From contig JAISTL010000110.1 in the NCBI GenBank assembly GCA_031272615.1, positions 1-5,347 on the forward strand: a stretch of 5,347 nt of DNA. The letters are read 5' to 3'. Of the stretch, positions 1 to 5,347 are shown in pieces. The DNA comes from Methylobacteriaceae bacterium (GTDB taxonomy: Bacteria; Pseudomonadota; Alphaproteobacteria; Rhizobiales; Beijerinckiaceae). Each line of letters starts with the position of its first letter. Position 1 is the stretch's first letter. The notes beneath the pieces were generated by a model. The model was not told the DNA's origin and made no database searches. It worked only from the letters and a program-made list of their open reading frames with translations. The translations under genes and the position numbers were made by a program.

Positions 1-45
1 CGCGAGGCGGAGAACGACCGCAAGCGCCTGAAATGCCCGACATGA
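1..45 (+). CDS. cpoB: C-terminal end of probable Tol-Pal accessory protein CpoB (YbgF), partial
   Basis: Frame 1 is open from the window edge and ends at TGA 43-45, giving the tail REAENDRKRLKCPT. Many alphaproteobacterial CpoB proteins end in a charged helix rich in A, E, R and K followed by a Cys near the end, and cpoB is the usual gene just upstream of tilS (tolB-pal-cpoB-tilS). CpoB is a periplasmic TPR protein that works with Tol-Pal and peptidoglycan synthesis during envelope constriction. Only 14 codons are visible, so the identification rests on gene order and the style of the tail, not on any domain. The stop overlaps the tilS start: ATG 42-44 and TGA 43-45 form an ATGA junction, which suggests coupled translation. 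Confidence 0.5.
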   Translation, partial: REAENDRKRLKCPT

Positions 46-1130
46 GCGTCGCGTCACCGCTTTCCGGCCCTGAACTGCTGGAGCTGCTCGAGACAAGCGG
101 CGCGCCGCAAGGCGCCGGCATTCTCGGCGCGGTCTCCGGCGGGCCGGATTCGACGGTGCTGCTCCATGCCCTTTCGCTGTTCCGGCAACGTGTTCCCGAC
201 CTTTCGGTGACCATCGCCACGGTGGACCACGGTTGGCGCAATTCCTCGGCCGCCGAGGCCGAAGCGGTGGGCGTCGCCGCCCGCGCGCTGGGCCTCCCCC
301 ACCATGTTTTGACGCACCGCGACCCAACGACGGCCAAAAGCGAAGAAGCGGCGCGTACGGTGCGTTACGCGCTGCTCACCGGGTTGGCCGGCGCCGTGGG
401 CGCCGGGGTACTGATGAGCGCCCACACCCTGGATGACCAGGCCGAAACCGTGTGGATGCGCCTGGCGCGGGGCTCGGGCCTTGCGGGGCTTGCCGCCATG
501 CCGCCGGTCAGGCCCCTCGGCAGCCTTCTGCATGTCCGCCCGTTTCTCACGGTTTCAAAGGCGCGGCTCGTCGCCACCTGCCGAGCCAACCGCTGGCCCT
601 GTGTTCTCGACCCCGCCAACGATGACCCGGCGTATTGCCGGACCCACTGGCGGCGCCTCGCCCCGGAACTCGCCCGCCGCGGCCTGACGGCGGAACGCAC
701 GGCGCGCTTCTCCCAACGCTGCGCCCGGGCCGACGCCGCCCTCGACCTCTACGCCGACGCCCTGGAACGGGAGGCGACGCTTGACGCCGGAGAGGACGGA
801 CGCGTCGTTCTCAACGGCGACGCGCTGGCGTCGGCCCCCGCCGAAACCGTGCTCCGGGTGTTGATTCGCGCTGCCGGCCGGGCGGGCGGCAAAGCCTGCC
901 CGCGCCTGGAACGGGCGGAAGCCTGCGCCGCCGCGGTGACGCGGGCGCTTGCCGACGGCAGCGGCCTGAAGCGCACCTTGAGCGGCGCCGTGTTGGAGTT
1001 GAAGCGCGGCAGCCGCCGTGTGGAACTCTACCGGGAGCCGCAGCGCTCCCGCGGCATGCGCAGACGGGAGCCGGGAGAAAGCGACGGTTTTTCCACATCT
1101 TCTCTTGTTAAACCCGTCGGGAATACCTAA
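33..1130 (+). CDS. tilS: tRNA(Ile)-lysidine synthetase TilS
   Basis: This cytoplasmic ATP-dependent enzyme converts C34 of tRNA-Ile(CAU) to lysidine, switching both its charging (Met to Ile) and its codon reading (AUG to AUA). Seen in the 365-aa product: the N-type ATP pyrophosphatase loop SGGPDST at residues 35-41, VDHGWR at 64-69, the HTLDDQAET active-site segment at 131-139 followed by RLARGSG (143-149), RPFL at 169-172, and the D-x-x-N-x-D...Y-x-R-x-x-x-R region at about 193-208 that contacts tRNA in the family. After about residue 220 the sequence is the helical TilS-specific region, which is poorly conserved. E. coli TilS has about 430 residues, so the C-terminal domain is short here. 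Start: ATG 33 gives the longest form; ATG 42 (ATGA overlap with the upstream stop) is equally plausible and would remove three residues. Neither has a clear Shine-Dalgarno sequence, as expected for translational coupling. The last 20 or so codons are AT-richer than the rest. Confidence 0.95.
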   Translation: MPDMSVASPLSGPELLELLETSGAPQGAGILGAVSGGPDSTVLLHALSLFRQRVPDLSVTIATVDHGWRNSSAAEAEAVGVAARALGLPHHVLTHRDPTTAKSEEAARTVRYALLTGLAGAVGAGVLMSAHTLDDQAETVWMRLARGSGLAGLAAMPPVRPLGSLLHVRPFLTVSKARLVATCRANRWPCVLDPANDDPAYCRTHWRRLAPELARRGLTAERTARFSQRCARADAALDLYADALEREATLDAGEDGRVVLNGDALASAPAETVLRVLIRAAGRAGGKACPRLERAEACAAAVTRALADGSGLKRTLSGAVLELKRGSRRVELYREPQRSRGMRRREPGESDGFSTSSLVKPVGNT

Positions 1131-1205
1131 ATAACGGAGGAACGACAGGACAAGCGGATGAGCGCGGCGAACGATCCCTTTTCTGGGGTAACGGCAAAGC
1201 AACGG

Positions 1206-1297
1206 GCCGCTTGTTTACGATCTTTTTGAAAATCCGCTTACAAATCGCCGCCGAATGTAAAAAACATTTGTGTTTACGGTATATTATCCTTAAACTG
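1206..1297 (+). promoter_or_regulatory. AT-rich promoter-like region upstream of ftsH
   Basis: Between tilS and ftsH the base composition turns sharply AT-rich. The best -10-like word is TATATT at 1280-1285, but no good -35 lies 16-18 nt upstream (only TGTAAA or GTAAAA around 1256-1262). A heat-shock-like alternative is TTTG at 1267-1270 followed after 18 nt by CTTAAACTGG at 1289-1298, which partly resembles the alphaproteobacterial sigma-32 pattern CTTG-N17-18-CYTATNTNNG. ftsH is heat-induced in several bacteria, so this is reasonable but unproven. The segment also holds a near-direct repeat TGTTTACG(A/G)T at 1212-1221 and 1271-1280, and a small AATGT/ACATT inverted repeat at 1254-1268. The island very probably contains an ftsH promoter; the exact boxes are uncertain. 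Confidence 0.4.
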
Positions 1298-1298
1298 G

Positions 1299-1332
1299 CG
1301 CGGCTTTCGGGGTCTCTTGTCTGAAGGCCGCG
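1299..1332 (+). promoter_or_regulatory. Stem-loop in the ftsH 5' leader
   Basis: Bases 1299-1308 (CGCGGCTTTC) pair with 1323-1332 (GAAGGCCGCG) as ten base pairs including one G-U at 1305/1326. Three further inner pairs (1309/1322, 1310/1321, 1311/1320), two of them G-U, could shorten the loop to eight nt. It is not followed by a T run, so it is not an intrinsic terminator. It would sit at the very 5' end of a transcript started from the -10-like box at 1280-1285, about 56 nt before the ftsH ATG. A role in mRNA stability or regulation is an inference. Confidence 0.45.
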
Positions 1333-1379
1333 GATATGCCGTTTATCAGCACGCATTCTCAGGAAGCGCGCCCAACTGC

Positions 1380-1383
1380 AGGA
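1380..1383 (+). promoter_or_regulatory. Ribosome binding site that fixes the ftsH start
   Basis: AGGA at 1380-1383 lies five nt before ATG 1389. The frame is open upstream to a TTG at 1317, but the 24 extra codons overlap the leader stem-loop and do not resemble FtsH. The protein from ATG 1389 begins MNLNLRNW and runs straight into the first membrane segment, as in other FtsH proteins. This supports 1389 as the start. Confidence 0.75.
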
Positions 1384-1388
1384 ACCAC

Positions 1389-3305
1389 ATGAACCTCAAT
1401 CTACGCAACTGGCTGTTCTGGGGAATCATCCTCCTCACCTTGCTGGCGATGGCCGGGTACATTCAAACCGAACAGAGGCCCAGCGGCCGGGAAATCCCTT
1501 ACAGTCAACTGGTGGCCGATATCGATGCGGGCAATGTGCGTGAGGTGCGGATTTCCGGGGATCAGATTTCCGGCACCTACCGCGCCAGCGGCGAATCCTT
1601 TTCCAGCTATCTGCCGGCCAACAACGACATCGTCCAGAAGCTCACTGACAAGGGCGTGACCATCAATGTGCGGCCGGAAGGCGCCAATTCGCCGTGGTAT
1701 GCGCAGCTGCTGTCGAACCTGTTGCCGATCATGCTGCTGGTGGGGGTGTTGTATTACGTCTCGCGGCAGATGCAGAGCGGCGCCGGCAAAGCCATGGGAT
1801 TCGGCAAATCCAAGGCCAAGCTCCTCACCGAGGGGCAGGGCCGGGTGACCTTCGAGGATGTGGCGGGAATCGACGAAGCCAAGGAAGACCTGCAGGAAAT
1901 CGTCGAGTTTCTGCGCGAACCCCAGAAATTCCAGCGGCTGGGCGGCAAAATCCCGCACGGCGTATTGCTGGTCGGCCCGCCGGGAACCGGTAAAACCCTT
2001 ACCGCCCGCGCCGTCGCCGGTGAGGCCAACGTGCCGTTCTTCACCATTTCCGGTTCGGATTTCGTTGAAATGTTCGTCGGCGTCGGCGCCAGCCGGGTGC
2101 GCGACATGTTCGACCAGGCCAAGAAAAACGCGCCCTGTATCATTTTCATCGATGAAATCGACGCCGTCGGGCGTCATCGCGGCGCCGGGCTCGGCGGCGG
2201 CAACGACGAACGCGAGCAGACCCTCAATCAGCTGCTGGTGGAAATGGACGGCTTCGAGCAGAACGAAGGCATCATCATCATCGCCGCCACCAACCGCCCC
2301 GACGTGCTGGACCCGGCGCTGCTGCGCCCCGGCCGGTTCGACCGCCAGATTCACATCCCCAACCCCGACGTCGTCGGCCGCGAAAAGATTTGGCGGGTGC
2401 ACGCCCGCCCGGTACCCATGTCCCCCGATGTGGATTTGCGCATCATCGCCCGGGGAACCCCGGGGTTTTCCGGCGCCGACCTGATGAATCTGGTCAACGA
2501 GGCGGCGCTGCTCGCGGCGCGGCGCAACAAGCGCCTGGTGACCATGCAGGAATTCGAGGACGCCAAGGACAAGGTGATGATGGGCGCCGAGCGCCGTTCC
2601 ATGGCCATGACGCCGGAGGAAAAGGCCAACACCGCCTACCACGAGGCGGGGCACGCCGTGGTGTCGCTGCATGTGCCCAAGGCCGACCCCATCCACAAGG
2701 CGACCATCATCCCGAGGGGACGGGCGCTGGGCATGGTGATGCAGCTGCCGGAAAGCGACCGTATCTCTATTTCCTACGAGTGGTGCATTTCACGGCTGGC
2801 CGTGTGCTTCGGCGGCCGCGAGGCGGAAATCCGCAAGTTCGGCCCCGACAAGGTGACCAGCGGCGCTTCCAACGATATCCAGCAGGCAACCCAGCTGGCC
2901 CGCGCCATGGTGATGGAATGGGGCATGTCCAACGAACTCGGCCGGGTGCGCTATCAATCCAACGAGCAGGAGGTGTTCCTCGGCCATTCGGTGACCAAAT
3001 CCGTCAATCTGTCGGAGGAAACCGCCGAAAAGATTGATGTGGAAGTGCGCCGTCTCATCGAGGACGCCGAGACCACCGCCCGCACCATTCTGGAAACCTA
3101 CGAGCAGGATTGGGAGACCATCGCCCAGGGCCTTCTGGAATATGAAACCCTGAGCGGCGAAGAGATTCGCAACCTGTTGGACGGCAAACCGCCCACCCGG
3201 GAAAATCAGGATTTCGCCCCGCCGGCCCGCAGTTCCTCGGTGCCGACGACCCGGCCGCGGGTGCCCGGCCCCGAGATCGTCACCGAGCCGACCCAGCGGG
3301 TGTAA
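1389..3305 (+). CDS. ftsH: ATP-dependent zinc metalloprotease FtsH
   Basis: FtsH is a hexameric inner-membrane AAA+ protease that extracts and degrades misassembled membrane proteins and short-lived cytoplasmic regulators (in E. coli, sigma-32 and LpxC). From ATG 1389 the product is 638 aa, close to E. coli FtsH (about 645). Domains in order: membrane helix about 7-25; periplasmic domain about 26-105; second membrane helix about 107-124; AAA+ domain with Walker A GPPGTGKT at 196-203, pore motif MFVG at 228-231, Walker B IIFIDEID at 251-258, and a second region of homology at about 296-320 with arginine fingers R313 and R316; peptidase domain with zinc motif HEAGH at 418-422 and third ligand D496 (TSGASND). 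The tail from about 604 is rich in Pro, Ser and Thr and probably disordered. All catalytic residues are present. One oddity: the usual GGRxAEE-(I/L)-x-(F/Y)-G block reads [11 protein letters not shown] at 475-485, so the second Glu is replaced. glmM follows after 96 bp on the same strand. Confidence 0.97.
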   Translation: MNLNLRNWLFWGIILLTLLAMAGYIQTEQRPSGREIPYSQLVADIDAGNVREVRISGDQISGTYRASGESFSSYLPANNDIVQKLTDKGVTINVRPEGANSPWYAQLLSNLLPIMLLVGVLYYVSRQMQSGAGKAMGFGKSKAKLLTEGQGRVTFEDVAGIDEAKEDLQEIVEFLREPQKFQRLGGKIPHGVLLVGPPGTGKTLTARAVAGEANVPFFTISGSDFVEMFVGVGASRVRDMFDQAKKNAPCIIFIDEIDAVGRHRGAGLGGGNDEREQTLNQLLVEMDGFEQNEGIIIIAATNRPDVLDPALLRPGRFDRQIHIPNPDVVGREKIWRVHARPVPMSPDVDLRIIARGTPGFSGADLMNLVNEAALLAARRNKRLVTMQEFEDAKDKVMMGAERRSMAMTPEEKANTAYHEAGHAVVSLHVPKADPIHKATIIPRGRALGMVMQLPESDRISISYEWCISRLAVCFGGREAEIRKFGPDKVTSGASNDIQQATQLARAMVMEWGMSNELGRVRYQSNEQEVFLGHSVTKSVNLSEETAEKIDVEVRRLIEDAETTARTILETYEQDWETIAQGLLEYETLSGEEIRNLLDGKPPTRENQDFAPPARSSSVPTTRPRVPGPEIVTEPTQRV

Positions 3306-3330
3306 CAATCGGTTGCAATCCTTGAACAGC

Positions 3331-3356
3331 GCCGCCGTTGCCTTCAGCCCGGCGGC
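3331..3356 (+). other. GC-rich hairpin between ftsH and glmM
   Basis: GCCGCCG (3331-3337) pairs with CGGCGGC (3350-3356) in seven perfect base pairs around a 12-nt loop. No T run follows (the next bases are AGTGTAAAAAACG), so it should not act as an intrinsic terminator on the + strand, and ftsH and glmM are probably co-transcribed. It may serve as an mRNA processing or stability element. I see no convincing promoter in the 96-bp gap. Confidence 0.4.
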
Positions 3357-3401
3357 AGTGTAAAAAACGTTCCCGGTGAGAGAGCGACCAGGGAGGGGAC
3401 T

Positions 3402-4811
3402 ATGGCACGCAAGTATTTCGGCACCGACGGCATTCGCGGCAAGGCGAACGCGACCATCACACCGGAGCTGGCCCTGAAGGTCGGCCAGGCCGCCGGGCGG
3501 GTGTTCGGTTCGGGGGACCACCGCAACCGGGTGATCATCGGCAAGGATACGCGGCTTTCCGGCTACATGATTGAAAACGCGCTGGTGGCGGGCTTCACCT
3601 CCGTTGGCGTTGACGTCATGGTGACCGGGCCGATTCCCACCCCCGCCATCGCCATGCTGACGCCGACCATGCGCTGCGATCTCGGCGTGATGATTTCGGC
3701 CTCCCACAACTCTTACGAAGACAACGGCATCAAGATTTTCGGCCCCGACGGCTACAAGCTCTCCGACGATGTCGAGGAGAGAATCGAGGAACTCATCGAC
3801 GGCAACCCGGCGCCGCGGCTGGCCGCCTCCGCCGATATCGGCCGCGCCAAACGCATCGAGGGCGTTGACGCCCGCTATGTGGAGTTCGCCAAGCGCACCC
3901 TGCCGCGGCACATCGATTTCGACGGCCTGCGGGTGGTGGTGGATTGCGCCAACGGCGCCGCCTACAAGGTGGCGCCCAACGCCCTGTGGGAACTCAAGGC
4001 CGAGGTGGTATCCATCGGTGTCGACCCCAACGGCTTCAATGTCAACCGGGATGTGGGCTCCACCGCCCCCATGGCGCTGGCGGCCAAGGTGCGGGAAGTG
4101 CGCGCCGACATCGGCATCGCCTTGGACGGCGACGCCGACCGCGTCATCATCATCGACGAGAAGGGGCATATCATCGACGGCGACCAGATCATGGCGCTCA
4201 TCGCCGAATTCATGCAGAAGCGCGGCTCGCTGGCCAAGCCCGGAATCGTCGCCACGGTGATGTCCAATCTCGGGCTGGAGCGGCATTTGAAAGACCTGGG
4301 CCTCGGGCTGGAGCGCACCTCCGTCGGTGACCGTTATGTCATCGAGCATATGCGCCGTTACGGTTACAATTTCGGCGGCGAACAGTCAGGCCACATGATT
4401 CTCTCGGATTATTCCACCACCGGCGACGGCCTGGTGACGGCGCTGCAGGTGCTGGCGGTGGTGCAGCACGCCGGCAAGCCGGTGAGCGAGGTGTGCCGCT
4501 GCTTCGAGCCGGTGCCGCAGGTGTTGAAGAACGTCCGCTACAACGGCGGCAAACCCTTGCAAAACAAGAAGGTCGCCGCCGCGATCGACGCGGTGAGGGC
4601 GAAACTCGGAGCCTGCGGGCGGCTGGTGATCCGGCCGTCGGGCACCGAGCCGGTGATCCGCATCATGGTCGAAGGCGACAACCGCGACCTTCTGGAAAGC
4701 GCCGCCGACGATCTGGCGGCGTTGATCAAGGCCGAATCCGCCAACGACGATGCCGATGAAGCCCCGGTGACGAAAAAGACCTACCGGCGCGCCGGCGCCG
4801 GCGGGAAGTGA
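3402..4811 (+). CDS. glmM: Phosphoglucosamine mutase GlmM
   Basis: GlmM interconverts glucosamine-6-phosphate and glucosamine-1-phosphate in the cytoplasm, the step between GlmS and GlmU on the way to UDP-GlcNAc for peptidoglycan and LPS. The 469-aa product opens with the family signature [10 protein letters not shown] (residues 4-13). Seen motifs: the phosphoserine loop ISASHN at 98-103 with catalytic S101; the metal loop DGDADR at 242-247; the sugar-specificity loop GGEQSGH at 325-331, with the GEQSGH form typical of GlmM rather than of PGM/PMM; and the phosphate-binding loop RPSGTEP at 411-417. S101 must be phosphorylated for activity in the family. Start: ATG 3402 is preceded by a strong GGGAGGGG (3391-3398). 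The protein exceeds the usual 445-450 aa by a polar tail from about residue 446, with acidic (NDDADE) then basic ([12 protein letters not shown]) character. ftsH-glmM adjacency is standard; in gammaproteobacteria folP lies between them, and it is absent here. Confidence 0.97.
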   Translation: MARKYFGTDGIRGKANATITPELALKVGQAAGRVFGSGDHRNRVIIGKDTRLSGYMIENALVAGFTSVGVDVMVTGPIPTPAIAMLTPTMRCDLGVMISASHNSYEDNGIKIFGPDGYKLSDDVEERIEELIDGNPAPRLAASADIGRAKRIEGVDARYVEFAKRTLPRHIDFDGLRVVVDCANGAAYKVAPNALWELKAEVVSIGVDPNGFNVNRDVGSTAPMALAAKVREVRADIGIALDGDADRVIIIDEKGHIIDGDQIMALIAEFMQKRGSLAKPGIVATVMSNLGLERHLKDLGLGLERTSVGDRYVIEHMRRYGYNFGGEQSGHMILSDYSTTGDGLVTALQVLAVVQHAGKPVSEVCRCFEPVPQVLKNVRYNGGKPLQNKKVAAAIDAVRAKLGACGRLVIRPSGTEPVIRIMVEGDNRDLLESAADDLAALIKAESANDDADEAPVTKKTYRRAGAGGK

Positions 4812-4988
4812 GACGCGGTTGCGCCGGCCCGGAACGGCGCGCGTTCCGCCATCTTGAGTGTTTTCCACGGTATTTATTTTTGCTTTGTTCCATCCGGAAT
4901 ACCGGTGTTTTTTCTGTCCTTCGCAGAAGTCGTTGAAAAATGACGTTTTTTGCCTGATGCCTGCCTGTGGATAACTACAACTTATTGC
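4812..4988. other. Intergenic region after glmM, GC hairpin then AT-rich island, no gene
   Basis: No believable coding sequence is present. Nineteen nt after the glmM stop, CGGAACG (4830-4836) and CGTTCCG (4842-4848) form a seven-bp hairpin with a five-nt loop. It lacks an immediate T run (CCATCTTGAGTGTTTT follows), so it is at best a weak terminator. A second tiny hairpin CCGG-AATA-CCGG (4894-4905) is followed by T6 at 4908-4913. From about 4855 the sequence is markedly AT-rich, with several T runs and an A5/T6 pair around 4936-4950. One of these hairpins probably ends or stabilises the glmM message, but neither is a textbook terminator. Confidence 0.4.
4966..4974 (-). promoter_or_regulatory. 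Perfect DnaA box
   Basis: TGTGGATAA at 4966-4974 is the exact reverse complement of the consensus DnaA box TTATCCACA. It lies in the AT-rich island just upstream of the promoter at 4989-5018. A looser box, TTTTCCACG (7 of 9), is at 4861-4869. One perfect box can arise by chance or serve DnaA-dependent transcription control; the set is too small to call a replication origin. Confidence 0.45.
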
Positions 4989-5018
4989 TTGACCAGTGCA
5001 GCATCACTCTGCTATAAA
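4989..5018 (+). promoter_or_regulatory. Strong sigma-70-type promoter with no protein gene directly downstream
   Basis: The -35 box TTGACC (4989-4994, 5 of 6 to consensus) and the -10 box TATAAA (5013-5018, 5 of 6) are separated by 18 nt; reading the -10 as CTATAA gives 17. The CTTGACC...GCTATAAA style resembles strong alphaproteobacterial promoters of stable RNA genes. Transcription would start near 5025. This is the clearest promoter in the window. It faces away from glmM and reads into a terminator 20-65 nt further on. Confidence 0.65.
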
Positions 5019-5024
5019 AACGCT

Positions 5025-5089
5025 AACGTAAAAAGTGTGCCCGGGGCGGGGCGTCGTTCACCAGGAACGAAGCAATCCCGCCCTTTTTT
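5025..5089 (+). ncRNA. Candidate short RNA between promoter and intrinsic terminator
   Basis: A transcript from the promoter at 4989-5018 would start near 5025 and stop at the T run ending at 5089, giving about 65 nt with no open reading frame. Its 5' part is short and partly unpaired (A-rich, then GUGUGCCCGGG); the rest is the terminator hairpin with a poly-U tail. I do not recognise an RNA family. Alternatives are a terminated leader (attenuator) of a gene beyond the window, or a fortuitous pairing of promoter-like and terminator sequences. The start is estimated from usual -10 spacing. Confidence 0.35.
5044..5089 (+). terminator. Rho-independent terminator
   Basis: GGGCGGG (5044-5050) pairs perfectly with CCCGCCC (5077-5083). 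Inside, TCGTTC (5054-5059) pairs with GAACGA (5065-5070) around the loop ACCAG, leaving an asymmetric internal bulge of three and six nt. Six T residues (5084-5089) follow directly. The 3' side contains CGAAGCAATCC (5068-5078), an exact 11-mer shared with the REP-like palindrome 200 bp downstream. It would act on + strand transcription; no equivalent T run sits correctly for the minus strand. Confidence 0.75.
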
Positions 5090-5127
5090 ATGCCTGCGGC
5101 ACATCCATCCTCCCTCCGCCCCGCTGT

Positions 5128-5347
5128 TTCACCGGTTGAGCATGCGCTCCGCCGGCTGACGTGTCGCACCAAACGACGGAGTGGGCGGCAGGCGTTCCGG
5201 TGGACGAATCCGCAGCTTCACCGGTTGACATGTCGCACGGCCGGCGCCGCCGTCATTGCGAGCGAAGCGAAGCAATCCAGCCGTTCACACACTTCGCACT
5301 GAACCCCTTCCGGGCACCCTTTCCGCCGCCGCTCCACCGGTTGACGC
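5128..5347. repeat. Irregular cluster of CCGGTTGAC direct repeats
   Basis: Four related copies are visible: TTCACCGGTTGA at 5128-5139, CCGGCTGACGTGTCGCAC at 5152-5169, TTCACCGGTTGACATGTCGCAC (in parts) at 5217-5238, and CACCGGTTGACGC at 5335-5347, cut by the window edge. The 12-mer TTCACCGGTTGA is identical in copies one and three, and the 18-nt stretch at 5152-5169 matches 5221-5238 at 16 positions. Start-to-start spacing is about 20, 69 and 116 bp, too irregular for CRISPR or a simple tandem array. I see no gene in this 220-bp stretch; reading frames that cross it translate the repeat itself. Confidence 0.6.
5251..5280. repeat. REP-like palindromic repeat (GCGAAGCAATCC family)
   Basis: An imperfect palindrome with outer arms ATTGC (5255-5259) and GCAAT (5272-5276) encloses a GAGCGAAGCGAA core and ends in CC. 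Elements with the CATTGCGAG...CGAAGCAATCC wording are, as I recall, widespread dispersed intergenic repeats in many bacteria including alphaproteobacteria, and they give rise to spurious predicted peptides containing VIASEAKQS, which is just what one frame reads here. It lies between the third and fourth copies of the CCGGTTGAC repeat. Confidence 0.65.

Noticed and set aside
1317..1388. Upstream extension of ftsH to a TTG start
   Set aside because: The extra 24 residues overlap the leader hairpin, lack a ribosome site and do not resemble FtsH; ATG 1389 has AGGA at proper spacing and the normal N-terminus.
1131..1388. RNA thermometer sequestering the ftsH ribosome site
   Set aside because: The stable hairpin (1299-1332) ends about 47 nt before the ribosome site and I found no complementary strand that would cover AGGA 1380-1383.
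1401..2696. Long minus-strand ORF inside ftsH (431 codons)
   Set aside because: Its codon phase mirrors ftsH on the opposite strand of GC-rich DNA; the protein is His/Gly/Val-rich without any domain. It is a shadow ORF.
2790..4349. Long minus-strand ORF spanning the end of ftsH and most of glmM (519 codons)
   Set aside because: It is antisense to two clearly real genes, has low-complexity composition and no recognisable motif.
4861..4988. Chromosomal replication origin
   Set aside because: There is only one perfect DnaA box and one loose one, with no cluster and no origin-associated gene nearby.
4950..5159. 69-codon + strand ORF crossing the promoter and terminator
   Set aside because: It runs through the DnaA box, the promoter and the terminator hairpin, with no ribosome site or protein-like composition.
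5090..5302. 70-codon + strand ORF after the terminator
   Set aside because: It is the translation of the direct repeats (RRLTCRT and HRLTCRT) and the REP-like element (VIASEAKQS), a known type of spurious prediction, and has no ribosome site.
5128..5347. CRISPR array
   Set aside because: Repeat copies are short and imperfect and their spacing (about 20, 69, 116 bp) is irregular; there are no uniform spacers.

Overview
The window is a GC-rich stretch carrying the conserved alphaproteobacterial gene order (tol-pal end) cpoB - tilS - ftsH - glmM, all on the + strand. The order, with no folP between ftsH and glmM, and the FtsH wording in the protease domain suggest an alphaproteobacterium, possibly close to Rhodospirillales. 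The phylum-level call is fairly secure; the order is a guess.

Layout. 1-45 is the last codons of a probable cpoB (ybgF), overlapping the start of tilS. tilS (33-1130) is tRNA(Ile)-lysidine synthetase. 1131-1388 is a 258-bp leader with no convincing gene; it holds an AT-rich promoter-like island (about 1206-1297) and a 10-bp stem-loop (1299-1332) ahead of ftsH. ftsH (ATG 1389 to 3305) encodes the membrane-bound AAA+ zinc metalloprotease with all catalytic motifs intact. A 96-bp gap with a GC hairpin (3331-3356) leads to glmM (3402-4811), phosphoglucosamine mutase.

The last 536 bp (4812-5347) carry no believable protein gene but are not featureless. They contain a weak hairpin after glmM, an AT-rich island with one perfect DnaA box (4966-4974), a strong housekeeping-type promoter (4989-5018), and about 25 nt later a strong intrinsic terminator (5044-5089). 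Together the last two outline a possible small RNA of about 65 nt. Beyond that lie irregularly spaced copies of a CCGGTTGAC-type direct repeat and one REP-like palindrome of the GCGAAGCAATCC family. The terminator's 3' arm shares an exact 11-mer with that palindrome.

Functionally the genes are housekeeping: CpoB with Tol-Pal (envelope constriction), TilS (decoding of AUA), FtsH (membrane protein and regulator turnover) and GlmM (UDP-GlcNAc supply for peptidoglycan and LPS). The coding part is ordinary. The interest lies in the 3' intergenic region and the ftsH leader. I did not find a clear undescribed multi-gene system.
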